From Halorussus lipolyticus (lineage in GTDB: Archaea; Halobacteriota; Halobacteria; Halobacteriales; Haladaptataceae), in contig NZ_CP119804.1 in the NCBI RefSeq assembly GCF_029338375.1, positions 2,686,955-2,750,954 of the forward strand: DNA of 64,000 nt. The letters are read 5' to 3'. The translations under genes and the position numbers were made by a program. This document shows positions 18,227 through 30,685 of this stretch, piece after piece (positions within the stretch are counted from its first letter, which is position 1; every line of letters begins with the position of its first letter). The notes below the pieces were generated by a model that was not told the origin of the DNA, ran no database searches, and saw nothing but the letters and a program-made list of their open reading frames with translations.

Positions 18227-19258
18227 ATGACCGAGGTCGAGAACGAGGCCGACGAGGCGGGTGACGCCGAGGAGGCAACCGGGAGTGACGAACCGGCCCC
18301 CGACGCCGGGCGGGACGAAATCTGGATCGAGAAGTACCGGCCCCAGCGACTGGACGAGGTGGCCGGCCACGACGACATCACGGCGCGCCTGAGTCGCTAC
18401 GTAGAACGCGACGACCTGCCGAACTTACTGTTCTCGGGACCGGCGGGCGTCGGCAAGACGACCTCGGCGGTAGCCATCGCCAAGGAACTCTACGGCGACG
18501 ACTGGGAGAGCAACTTCCTCGAACTCAACGCCTCCGACCAGCGCGGCATCGACGTGGTTCGGGACCGCATCAAGAACTTCGCGCGGTCGTCGTTCGGCGG
18601 GTACAACTACCGCATCATCTTCTTGGACGAGGCCGACTCGCTTACCTCCGACGCACAATCGGCGCTTCGCCGGACGATGGAGCAGTTCTCGTCGAACACC
18701 CGGTTCATCCTCTCGTGTAACTACTCCAGCAAAATCATCGACCCCATCCAGTCGCGGTGTGCGACCTTCCGGTTCGGCCCGATTTCCGACGAGGGCGTCA
18801 CCGAGCAGATTCGGAAAGTCGCCGAGCAGGAGGACATCGAGACGACCGAGGAGGGCGTCGAGGCGCTGGTCTACGCCGCCGACGGCGACATGCGCAAGGC
18901 AATCAACGCCTTGCAGGCCGCGGCCGTGATGGGCGAAGTCGTGGACGAGGAGGCTGTCTTCTCCATCACCAGCACCGCCCGGCCCGAGGAAATCGAGGAG
19001 ATGGTCCGCCGCGCCATCGACGGCGAGTTCAGCAAGGCCCGCAAGAAGTTGGACGAGATGCTGACCGAGAAGGGGATGGCCGGCGGCGACATCATCGACC
19101 AACTCCATCGGTCGGTCTGGGAGTTCGACTTGGACGACGAGGCCACCGTCCGCCTGATGGACCGGGTGGGCGAAGTCGATTACCGAATCAGTGAAGGGGC
19201 GAACGAGCGCGTCCAGTTGGAGGCCCTGCTGGCGTCGCTGTCGCTGGAAGACCGGTGA
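18227..19258 (+). CDS. rfcS: Replication factor C small subunit
   Basis: Clamp-loader ATPase subunit that opens and loads PCNA. The 343-residue protein has Walker [30 protein letters not shown], Walker [12 protein letters not shown], the SRC box QSRCATFRF (arginine finger) and the C-terminal helical collar. An acidic tail of about 30 residues precedes [15 protein letters not shown]. No intein interrupts it, although many archaeal rfcS genes carry inteins. The ATG at 18227 fits the family; the open frame upstream is antisense to the bactofilin-like gene. Confidence 0.96.
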   Translation: MTEVENEADEAGDAEEATGSDEPAPDAGRDEIWIEKYRPQRLDEVAGHDDITARLSRYVERDDLPNLLFSGPAGVGKTTSAVAIAKELYGDDWESNFLELNASDQRGIDVVRDRIKNFARSSFGGYNYRIIFLDEADSLTSDAQSALRRTMEQFSSNTRFILSCNYSSKIIDPIQSRCATFRFGPISDEGVTEQIRKVAEQEDIETTEEGVEALVYAADGDMRKAINALQAAAVMGEVVDEEAVFSITSTARPEEIEEMVRRAIDGEFSKARKKLDEMLTEKGMAGGDIIDQLHRSVWEFDLDDEATVRLMDRVGEVDYRISEGANERVQLEALLASLSLEDR

Positions 19259-19478
19259 GGGTCGCGATTGGCCGGCGTCGCGGCGAGGCGTTAGCGCGGG
19301 ACTGATTCGTCACAATCGGCCGTTTCGGTGAGACCGCAGTTTCTCCGCGATACTTCCGGAACGTTCCGCGATTCGAAATCCGCGCTCGGTCCGGGAAACG
19401 CCGCATTATCCCGGCGAACGGTTTCGAACGGCCGTCTGGCTTATACTCCGGACCGGTGTACCTGTTCGGGAGTACATC

Positions 19479-19664
19479 ATGGGACGCTATCCGCGACAGG
19501 TACGGGACGCGAGGCTCAAGTGCATCGAATGCAACGCGCCCGTCGTCAAAACCGTCGATGACAGTTTCGCCTGCGTGAACTGCGGGTCCGAACCGCTCAG
19601 CGCGCGGTCGGATTCGCCTGCGTCCACAGTCAAGGACACAGCGTCGTCGGTAGCAGACGACTGA
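19479..19664 (+). CDS. Small zinc-ribbon protein
   Basis: A 61-residue protein beginning MGRYPRQVRDARLKCIECNA, with a second knuckle CVNCGSEP, giving C15xxC18 and C32xxC35, a zinc ribbon. The C-terminal half is Ser/Asp-rich and probably disordered. A TTATAC element at about 19440-19446 sits roughly 35 bases before the ATG. Function unknown. Confidence 0.65.
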   Translation: MGRYPRQVRDARLKCIECNAPVVKTVDDSFACVNCGSEPLSARSDSPASTVKDTASSVADD

Positions 19665-19736
19665 CAGGCGAACGACCGACGGCCGACCGAACCGCGGCGA
19701 ATCAGTTTTTTGTCGCTCGTCGGTGAATCGGTCAGC

Positions 19737-20540
19737 ATGAGCCACGGGTCGAACGCTCCCGATTCTGCCGAGCCACCAATCCGAACCGACGAGTTGACCA
19801 AGCGATACGGCGACGACGCCGCGGTTCGGGACCTCACGTTTTCGGTCGCTCGGGGCGAGGTCTTCGGCTTCCTCGGGCCGAACGGCGCGGGCAAGACCAC
19901 CACGATGCAGATGCTGACGACGCTGACCCGGCCCTCGTCGGGCGAGGCGTGGGTCGCTGGAGAACCCATCACCGACCGGGACGCGGTGGTCGGGCATCTG
20001 GGCTACCTGCCCGAGGAGCCACCGATTTACGAGGAACTGACCGGCCGCGAGCAGTTGGCGTACATCGCGGGACTCCGGGACCTGCCCGAATCGGTGGCCG
20101 ACGAGCGAATCCGCGATTTGCTGGCGAGATTCGACCTCGCGGACGACGCCGACGACCGCATCTCGACCTACTCGAAGGGGATGAAACAGAAGACCGCGCT
20201 GATTCAGGCCGTCCTGCACGACCCCGACGTGCTGTTTCTGGACGAACCCACCTCGGGGTTGGACCCCCGCGCGGCCCGGACTGTTCGGAACCTGATTTCG
20301 GAACTCCGCGAGGAGGGGATGACCGTCTTCCTCTCGACGCACATCCTCCCGGTGGTCGAGGAGTTGGCCGACCGGGTGGGCGTCCTCCACGAGGGCCGAC
20401 TCGTGGCCGAGGGGTCGCCCGAGTCGCTGACCCACCGGGCCGAATCCGGCGAGGAGTCCACGCTCGAAGAGGTCTTCCTCGAAGTGACTAGCGAGCGCCC
20501 GACCGAGGACGCCGCGGAACGCTCGGGGTTCGCGCGATGA
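19737..20540 (+). CDS. ABC transporter ATP-binding protein
   Basis: ATPase of 267 residues for an ABC-2 type exporter. Motifs: Walker A GPNGAGKTT, Q-loop region LGYLPEEPPIYEELTG, signature YSKGMKQKTALIQAV, Walker B VLFLDEPTSGLDP and switch STHILP. The signature YSKGM is typical of NatA/CcmA-type exporters. The ATG at 19737 is preferred over a TTG at 19710. Its end overlaps the permease start by four bases (ATGA), so the two form a transporter; substrate unknown. Confidence 0.93.
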   Translation: MSHGSNAPDSAEPPIRTDELTKRYGDDAAVRDLTFSVARGEVFGFLGPNGAGKTTTMQMLTTLTRPSSGEAWVAGEPITDRDAVVGHLGYLPEEPPIYEELTGREQLAYIAGLRDLPESVADERIRDLLARFDLADDADDRISTYSKGMKQKTALIQAVLHDPDVLFLDEPTSGLDPRAARTVRNLISELREEGMTVFLSTHILPVVEELADRVGVLHEGRLVAEGSPESLTHRAESGEESTLEEVFLEVTSERPTEDAAERSGFAR

Positions 20541-22252
20541 GGACGCCCGACCTCTCGCACGCGGTCCGAATCGCGCGGGTGGAAGTTCGCCGGAGCGTCC
20601 GGGCGGTCCGGTCCAGCACCACCCGGACCGCGGCGTTCGGGGTCGCGCTGTTGTTCTGGGTCGCCCTGCCGACCGTCGGCGGCGGGTTTCTGGCCTACCG
20701 ACTCGGCCAGTCGCTCCCTGCGATTCCCTTCGAGTTTCCGGTCCTCGACGCGGTTCGCGGCGCGACTGCGGTCGGGTGGGTCGGCCTCGCGGTGCTGTCC
20801 GCCGCCCGGACCGCGGGCAAGAAGGGCGAACTCGACTCGCCCGAGGGGATTCTGACGACCGTTCCGGCGCGGGACGCCGCGCTCGGCCTCCTGCTGGCGG
20901 AGTACGCCCGGATGGCGCTGGTCGCGGCGATTCCGGTCGTGACGATTGCCACCGCGCTCGCGGTCGGCGCTGGCGTGGTTACACCCCTCGTCGCCGTCCC
21001 CGCGACCGCCGGGATTCTGCTCGCTGTGGCGCTGTCCATCGGCTTTCCGGTCGGCATCGGCGTCAAGTGGGCCACGATGCGCTCGCCGTGGTTGGCCCGG
21101 CACAAGACCGCCCTGCTGGTGGTCGCGTTCGGCCTCTACTTCCTCGGGGTCACGTCCCAAGCGTTCAACGACGTGATTTCGCTCCTCCAGCGCACGCTCC
21201 GGAACACGCCGCTGGCGTGGTTCGGCGACGCCGTTCTGTTGGGTCTGCCGGGCATCGAGGCCGTTCCGGTCCACGTCCTCGGCGCGGGGGCGCTGGCCGG
21301 GATTTTGCTCCCGACGTTCGCAGGAGTCGGGATTCGCTCGGCGACGACGCTGTGGTACGCCGACCGGGCGCAGGTAGAGCGCGACGAACCGTCGGCGGAG
21401 GCCCACGCCGACCGGAACGGACGGGTCGCGCCCGGCGGGACGACCGACACTGGAGCGCCGACCTCGGCGAAATCGGGAGCAGAGAGCGCGAGCATCGGCG
21501 AGCGCGCACTCTCGGCGTTCGACGGCGTGCTAGCCCGACCGACTCGCACCGTCACGCTGTCCGCGTGGCGGCGGGCCAAGCGCACGCCGATTCGACTCCT
21601 CTACGTCGCCTATCCCCTCTTTTTCCTCTACGCGCCGCTCCGGTCTGCGTTCGAGAGCGGCGTCCCGACCTCCCTGCCCGCGCTGGTCGCGCTCTACGGC
21701 GCGTGGGCGGTCGGCGCGATGGTCCTGAACCCCCTCGGCGACGAGGGCGCGGTCCTGCCCGCCACCCTGCTGTCGGGCGTCTCGGGTCGGCAGTTCGTCG
21801 TCGGGCACGTCGTCTCGGCGACGCTGGTCGGGGTTCCGGTCGTGACCGCGGCAGTCGCTGTTGCCGGCGCGCTGAGTCCGCTCGACCCCGCGCGGTGGAT
21901 TGCGTTGGCCGGCGTGAGCGCGCTCCTCGTCGTCGCCGGGGCGACACTCGCGGTCGGCGTGGGCGTCCTCTTTCCGCGGTTCGGCACAGTCGAGGTGTTC
22001 CGGAGCAGGGAGATTACGATGCCGAGCAAGGGCGCGTTCGCGGCCTACTCCATTGCGTTGCTGGGCGGCGCGGTGGGCGCGGTAGTCGTTCTGGTGCCGC
22101 CGATTGCGGGATTCGTCGGCGGGTTGGTCGGGTTCCCGCAGGTGGTCGTGACCGGACTCGGGGCCGGCCTCGGGGTGTCGGTCGGCCTCCTCGGACCGGC
22201 GGCGGCCTACCGGTACGCGACGCGGGAGTTCGAGGAGTTCACCGTGGACTGA
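20537..22252 (+). CDS. ABC exporter membrane protein
   Basis: Membrane protein of 571 residues with about ten to twelve hydrophobic segments, starting inside the stop codon of the ATPase gene. It begins MRTPDLSHAVRIARVEVRRS, an amphipathic N-terminus seen in ABC-2 permeases. A long polar insert near residues 275-325 separates two halves, each with five to six helices. Sequence similarity to named families is low, so the assignment rests on the overlap and topology. Confidence 0.82.
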   Translation: MRTPDLSHAVRIARVEVRRSVRAVRSSTTRTAAFGVALLFWVALPTVGGGFLAYRLGQSLPAIPFEFPVLDAVRGATAVGWVGLAVLSAARTAGKKGELDSPEGILTTVPARDAALGLLLAEYARMALVAAIPVVTIATALAVGAGVVTPLVAVPATAGILLAVALSIGFPVGIGVKWATMRSPWLARHKTALLVVAFGLYFLGVTSQAFNDVISLLQRTLRNTPLAWFGDAVLLGLPGIEAVPVHVLGAGALAGILLPTFAGVGIRSATTLWYADRAQVERDEPSAEAHADRNGRVAPGGTTDTGAPTSAKSGAESASIGERALSAFDGVLARPTRTVTLSAWRRAKRTPIRLLYVAYPLFFLYAPLRSAFESGVPTSLPALVALYGAWAVGAMVLNPLGDEGAVLPATLLSGVSGRQFVVGHVVSATLVGVPVVTAAVAVAGALSPLDPARWIALAGVSALLVVAGATLAVGVGVLFPRFGTVEVFRSREITMPSKGAFAAYSIALLGGAVGAVVVLVPPIAGFVGGLVGFPQVVVTGLGAGLGVSVGLLGPAAAYRYATREFEEFTVD

Positions 22253-22431
22253 GTATCTGGGGGATTATATATACTCTTTTAACACAATAGAATATTTCTT
22301 AAACAACTGTGATTATTTCTCCACTGCTTTTCGACCGGCTGTCCTCGTCAGACGTGACTGCGGTCGGGACGCGGGACGCGCTCACACGTTGCGGAACTGT
22401 TTTACCCGTTCGTTGGCGACTTACGCATAAT

Positions 22432-25230
22432 ATGAGCGAACTCGAGGAGGAGTACCGCCTCGATTATTTCGAGGACGAGGGCTTCGTCAGGAAGGAGTGT
22501 ACCGACTGCGGTGACTTCTTCTGGACGCGCGACACCGACCGCACGACTTGCGGCGAACCGCCCTGCGAGAACTACCAGTTCATCGACGACCCCGGATTCC
22601 CGGAACAACACACCTTAGAGGAGATGCGAGAGGCCTTCCTCTCGTTCTTCGAGGACAACGACCACGAGCGAATCGACCCCTACCCGGTCGCGGCCAACCG
22701 GTGGCGCGACGACGTACTGTTGACCCAAGCGTCCATCTACGACTTCCAGCCGCTCGTCACCTCGGGCCAGACCCCGCCGCCCGCCAACCCCCTTACGATT
22801 AGCCAACCCTGCATCCGGATGCAGGACATCGACAACGTGGGCAAGACCGGGCGTCACACGATGGCCTTCGAGATGATGGCCCACCACGCGTTCAACGCCC
22901 GAGACGACATCGAGGACCCCGACCAGTACGCCTACTCGGGCGAGGTCTACTGGAAGGACGAGACGGTCCAGTATTGCGACGAGTTCTTCGAGTCGATGGG
23001 GGCCGACTTGGAGGACATCACCTACATCGAGGACCCGTGGGTCGGCGGAGGCAACGCCGGACCCGCAATCGAGGTCATCTACAAGGGCGCGGAACTCGCC
23101 ACGCTGGTCTTCATGTCGATGGAGCAGGACCCCGACGGCGAGTACGAGATGAAGGACGGTAACCGGTACTCCAAGATGGACACCTACGTCGTGGACACCG
23201 GCTACGGGCTGGAACGCTGGACGTGGGTCAGCCAAGGCACCCCGACCGTCTACGAGGCCGTCTATCCCGAGATGATTTCGTTCCTCAAGGACAACGCGGG
23301 CATCGACCACACCGACGACGAGGAGACCCTCGTCCACCGCGCGTCCAAACTCGCCGGCCACATGGACATCGACGAGGCCGAGGACATGGAGGCCGCCCGC
23401 GACAACATCGCCCGCGAACTGGACGTTTCGACCGCGGAACTCGAAAGTCTCCTCGAACCCCTCGAAGACATCTACGCCATCGCCGACCACTGCCGGACGC
23501 TGGCGTACATGCTCGGCGACGGCATCGTCCCGAGCAACGTCAGCACGGGCTATCTCGCCCGGATGGTTCTGCGCCGGACCAAGCGCCTCTGCGACAACGT
23601 GGGCGTGGACGCCCCGCTTGACGAACTCGTGGACATGCAGGCCGAGCGCCTCGACTACGAGAACCGCGACACCATCCGCGACATCGTTCGCACCGAGGTC
23701 GAGAAGTACCGCGAGACGCTCGAACAGGGCGGTCGTCGGGTCGAACGCCTCGCCAAGGAGTACGCCGAGAAGGGCCAACCCATCCCGACCGACGAACTGG
23801 TCGAACTCTACGACTCCCACGGCATCCAACCCGATATGGTCGAGGAGATAGCCAGCGACTTCGGCACCGCGGTCAACGTGCCCGACGACTTCTACAGCGT
23901 CGTGGCCTCGCGCCACGACGGCGGCCAAGCCTTCGAGGACGAAGAAGACGAGGACGACCGACTCGCCGACCTGCCCAAGACCGAGCGCCAGTACTACGAG
24001 GACCAGTACGGCACCGACTTCGAGGCCGTCGTCCTCGACGTGTTCGAGCGAGAAGGCGAGGGCGAAGACGGCGAGACGATGTACGACGTGGTGCTGGACC
24101 AGACCATGTTCTACCCCGAGGGCGGCGGCCAACCCGCCGACCGCGGGACGCTCACCACCGACGACGCGAGCGTCAAAGTCAGCGACGTGCAAATCGAAAA
24201 CGGCGTGGTCCTCCACCGGACCGACGCCGAGGTCGGCAAGGGTGACATCGTTCGCGGGAAAATCGACCGCGAGCGCCGTCGTCGCCTGATGCGCCACCAC
24301 ACCGCGACCCACCTCGTCGTCCACGCGGCCCGCGAGGTACTGGGCGAACACGTCCGGCAGGCGGGTGCCCAGAAGGGAATCGACAGTTCTCGCATCGACG
24401 TGCGCCACTACGAGCGCATCGACCGCGAGACCAAAGAGGAAATCGAGATGGTGGCCAACGAACTCGTGATGGAGAACACCACGGTTCAACAGGAGTGGCC
24501 CAACCGCCACGAGGCCGAGGAGGAGTACGGCTTCGACCTCTATCAGGGCGGCATTCCGGCCGGCCAGAACATCCGCCTCATCCACGTCTCCGAGGACGTG
24601 CAGGCCTGCGGCGGGACCCACGTTCGGCGGACCGGCGACGTGGGCACCATCAAGATTCTGAACACCGAGCGCGTCCAAGACGGCGTGGAGCGACTCACCT
24701 TCGCGGCCGGCGACGCCGCCATCGAGGCCACCCAGCGCACCGAAACCGCGCTCGCCGAGGCCGCGGACATCCTCGACGTGGCCACCGAGGAGGTCCCCGA
24801 GACCGCTCAGCGGTTCTTCGACGAGTGGAAGGACCGGGGCAAGCAAATCGAGGACCTCAAGGAACAACTCGCCGAGGCGCGGGCCTCCGGCGGCGGAGGC
24901 GGCGAGGAGGTCGAAGTCGGCGAGGCGACCGCAGTCGTCCAGCGCCTCGACGCCGACATGGACGAACTCCGGGCGACTGCCAACGCTCTCGTGGACGAGG
25001 GCAAAATCGCGGTCATCGGAAGCGGTGCAGACGGCGCGACGTTCGTGGTCGCAGTGCCCGACGGCGTGGGTGTCAACGCCGGCGAAGTCGTCGGCGAACT
25101 CGCCCAGAAGGTCGGCGGCGGCGGTGGCGGCCCGCCGGACTTCGCGCAGGGCGGCGGTCCCGACGCCGAGAAACTGGACGAGGCCCTCGACGAGGCCCCC
25201 GAAGTGCTGAAGCAGGTATTGAACGCCTGA
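22432..25230 (+). CDS. alaS: Alanyl-tRNA synthetase
   Basis: Class II synthetase of 932 residues that charges tRNA-Ala. The archaeal N-terminal zinc-like element ([20 protein letters not shown]) comes first, then motif 2/3 regions ([28 protein letters not shown]), the editing domain with [19 protein letters not shown] and [13 protein letters not shown] (zinc ligands HxxxH and CxxxH), and a C-terminal domain with a Gly-rich insert ([11 protein letters not shown]). The ATG at 22432 follows an AT-rich leader and fits leaderless or short-leader translation; the upstream in-frame stretch lacks protein character. Confidence 0.97.
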   Translation: MSELEEEYRLDYFEDEGFVRKECTDCGDFFWTRDTDRTTCGEPPCENYQFIDDPGFPEQHTLEEMREAFLSFFEDNDHERIDPYPVAANRWRDDVLLTQASIYDFQPLVTSGQTPPPANPLTISQPCIRMQDIDNVGKTGRHTMAFEMMAHHAFNARDDIEDPDQYAYSGEVYWKDETVQYCDEFFESMGADLEDITYIEDPWVGGGNAGPAIEVIYKGAELATLVFMSMEQDPDGEYEMKDGNRYSKMDTYVVDTGYGLERWTWVSQGTPTVYEAVYPEMISFLKDNAGIDHTDDEETLVHRASKLAGHMDIDEAEDMEAARDNIARELDVSTAELESLLEPLEDIYAIADHCRTLAYMLGDGIVPSNVSTGYLARMVLRRTKRLCDNVGVDAPLDELVDMQAERLDYENRDTIRDIVRTEVEKYRETLEQGGRRVERLAKEYAEKGQPIPTDELVELYDSHGIQPDMVEEIASDFGTAVNVPDDFYSVVASRHDGGQAFEDEEDEDDRLADLPKTERQYYEDQYGTDFEAVVLDVFEREGEGEDGETMYDVVLDQTMFYPEGGGQPADRGTLTTDDASVKVSDVQIENGVVLHRTDAEVGKGDIVRGKIDRERRRRLMRHHTATHLVVHAAREVLGEHVRQAGAQKGIDSSRIDVRHYERIDRETKEEIEMVANELVMENTTVQQEWPNRHEAEEEYGFDLYQGGIPAGQNIRLIHVSEDVQACGGTHVRRTGDVGTIKILNTERVQDGVERLTFAAGDAAIEATQRTETALAEAADILDVATEEVPETAQRFFDEWKDRGKQIEDLKEQLAEARASGGGGGEEVEVGEATAVVQRLDADMDELRATANALVDEGKIAVIGSGADGATFVVAVPDGVGVNAGEVVGELAQKVGGGGGGPPDFAQGGGPDAEKLDEALDEAPEVLKQVLNA

Positions 25231-25359
25231 AACGCCCGTAGAACCTCTTTTCACCCTCTTTTTGCTATTTTTCTATATATGGTGGCAGTAATTCCCACGT
25301 ACTGAGTCCCACAACATACTCAAGTTACCAGCGTCCCTACACTCGGATGGAGTACAAAC

Positions 25360-25500
25360 GTGACAACCGACCAGCCTTCGGCACCCGATTCTGTGGACGC
25401 GCTCTCGGACGACGACGACGACAATCCCCGTGTAGTCTCTGACGAGAGCGACGGTGACTACGAGTTAGAGCAGTTGCTAACCGACTTCTACGCCGACTGA
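25360..25500 (+). CDS. Possible 46-residue acidic protein
   Basis: A GTG-started frame reading MTTDQPSAPDSVDALSDDDD and ending LEQLLTDFYAD. It is strongly acidic like many haloarchaeal small proteins and lies 129 bases after alaS, with an AT-rich ctatatat about 80 bases before. A competing Arg-rich frame from an ATG at 25347 is less convincing. Confidence 0.45.
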   Translation: MTTDQPSAPDSVDALSDDDDDNPRVVSDESDGDYELEQLLTDFYAD

Positions 25501-25553
25501 CCCCCGCTTCCCCCGCGCTCCTCGTTTTCGACGCTCCGGTTGCCGCCGCCTCG

Positions 25554-26612
25554 TCACTCGCCGAACAGCCACTGTTTCGCTCGCATCAGAATCGACCCGC
25601 GACGTCGAGTCAGTTTCCGGGTCAGGTCGGCGTTCTCACGCTTGAGGCGTTCGTTTTCGGCGGCAAGTCGCTGAACTCGTCGTTCGAGGTCCCGCGTGTC
25701 GGCGTCGGGTCGCTCGTCGCCCCCAGTTCCGCCGTCGGCCTCGGCGGTGTCTCCTCCGATGTGGCGGGGTTCGGTTCCGACTGCCTCGGTCCCGGTGTCG
25801 TCGGTTCCGTCGAGGGCGTTCCGGTCGCCGGTCCGGCCCGCGAGGACAGCGTTGACGACGCCGCCGAGAAGCAGAATCAGACCACTGAAGTAGAGCCAGA
25901 TGAGCAGGAGGAAGGCGCTCCCGAGCGTGCCGTAGACGGCCTCGTACCGGCCGGCGTAGGCGACGTAGGCCTGAAACGCGCTCTCCAAGACGGTCCACCC
26001 GAGCGCGGCGACGACCACGCCGGGGACGACCTCTCGGAGCGTCACGTCCACGTCGGGGAAGACGTAGTAAATCGGCAGGAAGGCGACGGCGAGGCCGACG
26101 ACGAGCAGGAGGGGATTCAGCACGGCCGGATACGGCAGGGTTGGGACCAGCGCGGACACCGCTCCGACAGCGAGGAACGCGAGGACCGCGACCCCGAGTC
26201 CGAAGAAGACGACCAGCGCGTTCTCGACCTTGCCGAGGAGCGTCTTCTCGCGCTGGGAGTCGTAAATCTTCGAGAACGCCACGTCGAGGCTTCGGAAAAT
26301 CTTCGACATGCCCCACAGCAGGGTCACGGCCCCGACGAGCGACACGCCGGTCCTCGCGGAGGTCACGTCGAGCGATTCGACCAGCAGGTCCCGAGCGTAG
26401 GGGGTCAGAAACTGCTCGGTGACCGCGGCCAGTTCGGCGGTGAACGCCTCGTTGCCGACCGCAGAGAGGACCACGAGGAGGAACACGAGGAGCGGGAGCA
26501 TCGAGACGAAGGCGTGGTACGCGATGCTCCCGGCCATGAACGTGATGTCCTCGGCTTGGACCTCCCGCCACGAGTTCCGCACGACTCGCTCCGCGTCGTC
26601 GCGCACCCCCAT
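25554..26612 (-). CDS. YihY/BrkB family membrane protein
   Basis: Integral membrane protein of 352 residues in the YihY/UPF0761 (virulence factor BrkB) family, whose function is unsettled. Six helices lie within residues 25-265, with hallmark segments EDITFMAGSIAYHAFVSMLP near the start and AVYGTLGSAFLLLIWLYFSG before the last helix. A long soluble tail follows (about 270-352), acidic first and then a coiled coil (ERRVQRLAAENERLKRENAD). ATG start at 26612. Confidence 0.9.
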   Translation of the reverse strand: MGVRDDAERVVRNSWREVQAEDITFMAGSIAYHAFVSMLPLLVFLLVVLSAVGNEAFTAELAAVTEQFLTPYARDLLVESLDVTSARTGVSLVGAVTLLWGMSKIFRSLDVAFSKIYDSQREKTLLGKVENALVVFFGLGVAVLAFLAVGAVSALVPTLPYPAVLNPLLLVVGLAVAFLPIYYVFPDVDVTLREVVPGVVVAALGWTVLESAFQAYVAYAGRYEAVYGTLGSAFLLLIWLYFSGLILLLGGVVNAVLAGRTGDRNALDGTDDTGTEAVGTEPRHIGGDTAEADGGTGGDERPDADTRDLERRVQRLAAENERLKRENADLTRKLTRRRGSILMRAKQWLFGE

Positions 26613-26818
26613 GCCTTGCTACAAGATGGCACACAACAAAACGTCTCTGCCTCGGCAGGCGGACGTACGACGGAGGCCCCGACTTACGGAAGTACGAGGA
26701 GAAAGCCCCGCGCTTCAGGGCGGGGATGAATCCGACAATCGGCTACACAATCTACCAACAATAGTACGACCTGATATTCCAACAGATATTTAGGAAATTG
26801 TGACTAATTATAAACGTA

Positions 26819-28153
<1,335 letters not shown>

Positions 28154-28157
<4 letters not shown>

Positions 28158-28594
28158 CCGTCGAGTTGCTGGGCGATGTCGGCCAGATTGTCGTCGGGCG
28201 ACTCGGTGGCCTCGTAGAAGGCCCGCTCGCCGGGTTCGCGCAGGCCGTACTTGAATCCGGCCTCGATGACGTCCACGAGGACCGACTGGCCGAACTCGAC
28301 GCCGGTGTTGTCGGCCCAGTCGCCGAGTCGGTTGTCGCCGCTTTCGGGGTCGCGGGCCACGCTCGGCGAGTCGTAGAGGCCCCGAATCTCTCTGCCGTCG
28401 GCGGTCAGAGGCGTCTCGATGTGGGCGCGGTACTCGGTGTCGTCGGCGACAACCCGGACGAGTTCGCCGTCGGGAAACTGGTCTGCGTCGTCGTCGGGAA
28501 TCTCTATCTTCGGGCGGTCGAGTCCGCCGCTCTGGGCGAGGGTCGCCCGGACTGTCGTCAGCGAGGAGTGGTCGCTCGGGATACGGTCGGCCAT
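28154..28594 (-). CDS. Conserved haloarchaeal protein (DUF7112-like)
   Basis: Soluble acidic protein of 146 residues; I recall it as the DUF7112 family, function unknown. It begins MADRIPSDHSSLTTVRATLA, has beta-rich stretches such as GELVRVVADDTEYRAHIETP and ends ADIAQQLDG. Its TGA stop is formed at the right end of the tnpB element, so the original C-terminus may have been longer or shifted by the insertion. It is 54 bases upstream-side neighbour of rps6e on the same strand and could follow it in a transcript. Confidence 0.75.
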
Positions 28595-28648
28595 AGCGGA
28601 TGCTATCGGGCCTAAGAGGGTGAGAGAGAAAACGCCTGCGGTCGAAAT

Positions 28649-29047
28649 CTACTCGTCGTCGCCGTCGCCGTCGCCGAGGAGGTCCTCTACGGACCCCTCG
28701 CCGGCCTCGGTGATTTTGACGTTAAGCTGAGCAACAGCGTCGCTGACCTCGCCGCCGCGGACGGTCACGCGCTTTCGCTCGCCGTCGCGGGACGGTTCGT
28801 AGCCGACGCCGCCGTCGAGGAGGACTTCTTTGAGGTTCGGTCCGGACACGTCGCCGCGCATCGGGCGACCCGCGAAGTCGGAACCGCCGGTAATCTCGAC
28901 CGTGTAGCCGTCGAGACCGAGCGCATCGCCGTCTACTTCCTCGCCGATGGATTTGCCGAGGAATCGGTTCGCGTCCTGTCCGTCCACGTCGCGCTGGTAA
29001 GTCGCCCCGGAGTCGGGGTCCGCGACGACGACCTGAAAGTCTGCCAT
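28649..29047 (-). CDS. rps6e: 30S ribosomal protein S6e
   Basis: Ribosomal small-subunit protein, archaeal and eukaryotic only. The 132-residue protein starts [20 protein letters not shown] and shows the S6e core [37 protein letters not shown], followed by [22 protein letters not shown]. The ATG at 29047 is the family start; an in-frame extension to 29098 is not conserved in character. Acidic C-terminal tail. Confidence 0.96.
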   Translation of the reverse strand: MADFQVVVADPDSGATYQRDVDGQDANRFLGKSIGEEVDGDALGLDGYTVEITGGSDFAGRPMRGDVSGPNLKEVLLDGGVGYEPSRDGERKRVTVRGGEVSDAVAQLNVKITEAGEGSVEDLLGDGDGDDE

Positions 29048-29123
29048 ACGGAAGAAAAAGAGGACGCTCCCTAAAAATACGTCGAAGTGCCCCGGCACCC
29101 CAGCGGTTCCGGAAGACTCCTCG

Positions 29124-29651
29124 TCACAACTCGCACCCGAGGCCGACGCCGGAGACGCCCGACGCGGTGACGCTCAGCGAGAGGTCGGCGACGTGGCCGT
29201 CGCACCTGACGAACCCCCACGCTGTGAGGACCTCCTCGCCCTTCCGCCGGACGGTGAAGACCGCGTTTCCGGTCGCCGGCACGTCCTCGTCCGTCACGGA
29301 GAAGTTGGCCGTCCCCTCGAAGAAGACGCCCCCGACCGTCTCGTTTCGCGGTTCGACGCGGGTCGCGCCCGATTCGGGGCCGAACGTGACCGCGCCCTGC
29401 CCCGGCGGCACCGAGACGGTCCGGTTCGTCCCGTTGGCGTAGGTCACGGCGACGGCCTCGTTGGGGTCGGCGACGAGGCGCGCGGTCACCACGTAGGTCG
29501 CCGACGAGTCGCCCGTCATCTCGACCGTGAACGTCTGGCTCCCGGTGGGTATCGGCGTCGTCTCGGTCTCGTCGGTCGAAACGGTCGCACACCCGGCCAG
29601 AACGGCCAGCGCGACGAGCGCGAGCGGGAGGGCTAATCGTGTCACCTTCAT
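29124..29651 (-). CDS. Putative lipoprotein
   Basis: Exported protein of 175 residues with a signal peptide ending in the lipobox LAVLAGC (Cys at about residue 21), so probably lipid-anchored outside the cell. A Thr-rich spacer follows, then a beta-rich domain with [20 protein letters not shown] and a segment [14 protein letters not shown]. Two further cysteines near the end (RCDGH, LGCEL) could form a disulfide. No family recognised. Confidence 0.7.
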   Translation of the reverse strand: MKVTRLALPLALVALAVLAGCATVSTDETETTPIPTGSQTFTVEMTGDSSATYVVTARLVADPNEAVAVTYANGTNRTVSVPPGQGAVTFGPESGATRVEPRNETVGGVFFEGTANFSVTDEDVPATGNAVFTVRRKGEEVLTAWGFVRCDGHVADLSLSVTASGVSGVGLGCEL

Positions 29652-29959
29652 GGACGATGGTTCGACCCGAAGCGACTTAGTTCGGTCTGCGGCCCGCTTC
29701 GGCCGCGCCGGACCGATAGCGGGAGACGTAGCCCTCCGTCGTCGCAGACCCGACCCTCGAACAACTATACATTTCTTTAAACTCTATATATGGTTCTGTT
29801 ACAATTGTATCGATTTCTCTTACCGGGTTGCGACGTGCAGAATCTACTACACTCCGGTCCGATTCTGCTGTTCAGCCCGGTCGTCACGACGGGGGTCGCT
29901 CGGCTCCGGCCGTTCAATTTAGCGTGGAAACTTTTCCCTGTCCGTGCCGTACCTGACCT

Positions 29960-30658
29960 ATGCGAACTCGAACCAAGGCACTGCTGGCCGGCGCTGGCGG
30001 CCTCCTCACAGCGTGGGTCGGGTGGGGTGCCTACGTTGACCGCTCGACTGAGGAGGTCCCCTCCGAAACCGTCGCCGAGTTCGACGGCGTGGAACTCCGG
30101 CGCTACCCGAGACTCGTCCTCGCCGAGACCACCGCCGAGGACGAAGCCACCGCGTTCAACCGACTGTTCCGGTACATCTCGGGCGAGAACGAATCGGGCG
30201 ACGAGGTGGCGATGACCGCCCCAGTGGCGAGCAAGGGCGCGAAACTCCCGATGACCGCGCCGGTCCGAACCCGGCGAAGCGAGACCGTCGAATCCGAGGG
30301 CGAGGAGATTTCGATGACGACGCCGGTCCGCACCGAGTCCGGTTCGGGCGAGGTCACGATGGCGTTCTACCTTCCGGCCGACTACGGGCCGGGCGATGCG
30401 CCGATTCCGACCGACACCGCGGTCCGACTCGCGGTCGAACCGGCCCGGACGCTCGCCGTCGAGTCCTTCTCGTGGTACGCCACCGAGGACCGGGTTCGCC
30501 GGCATCGAGACGCGCTCTTCGACGCCCTCGACGCGCGCGGTATCGAACCCCGGACCCGACCGACGCTCCTCCAGTACGACGACCCGTGGACGCCGCCGTT
30601 CATGCGCCGGAACGAGGTCGCGGTCGAGGTGGACCACGAGGCCGTCGAGAAAACGTAG
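29960..30658 (+). CDS. SOUL heme-binding family protein
   Basis: SOUL/HBP-type protein of 232 residues, a family that binds heme or related tetrapyrroles. After a hydrophobic N-terminal helix (LLAGAGGLLTAWVGWGAYV), which may anchor it, the domain shows FDGVELRRYPRLVLAETTAE, FNRLFRYISGEN and repeated MTAPV motifs, including KLPMTAPVRT and ISMTTPVRT, then EVTMAFYLPADY and LLQYDDPWTPPFMRRNEV. The last motif is the family hallmark. It is convergent with nosL. Confidence 0.92.
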   Translation: MRTRTKALLAGAGGLLTAWVGWGAYVDRSTEEVPSETVAEFDGVELRRYPRLVLAETTAEDEATAFNRLFRYISGENESGDEVAMTAPVASKGAKLPMTAPVRTRRSETVESEGEEISMTTPVRTESGSGEVTMAFYLPADYGPGDAPIPTDTAVRLAVEPARTLAVESFSWYATEDRVRRHRDALFDALDARGIEPRTRPTLLQYDDPWTPPFMRRNEVAVEVDHEAVEKT

Positions 30659-30685
30659 CCGAAACCGAACTCCGAACGCCCGACG

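Noticed and set aside
22615-25254. Long minus-strand open frame opposite alaS
   Set aside because: It is 879 codons, Val/Leu/Gly-rich and antisense to a clear alanyl-tRNA synthetase. High GC makes long shadow frames common here, so it is not a gene.
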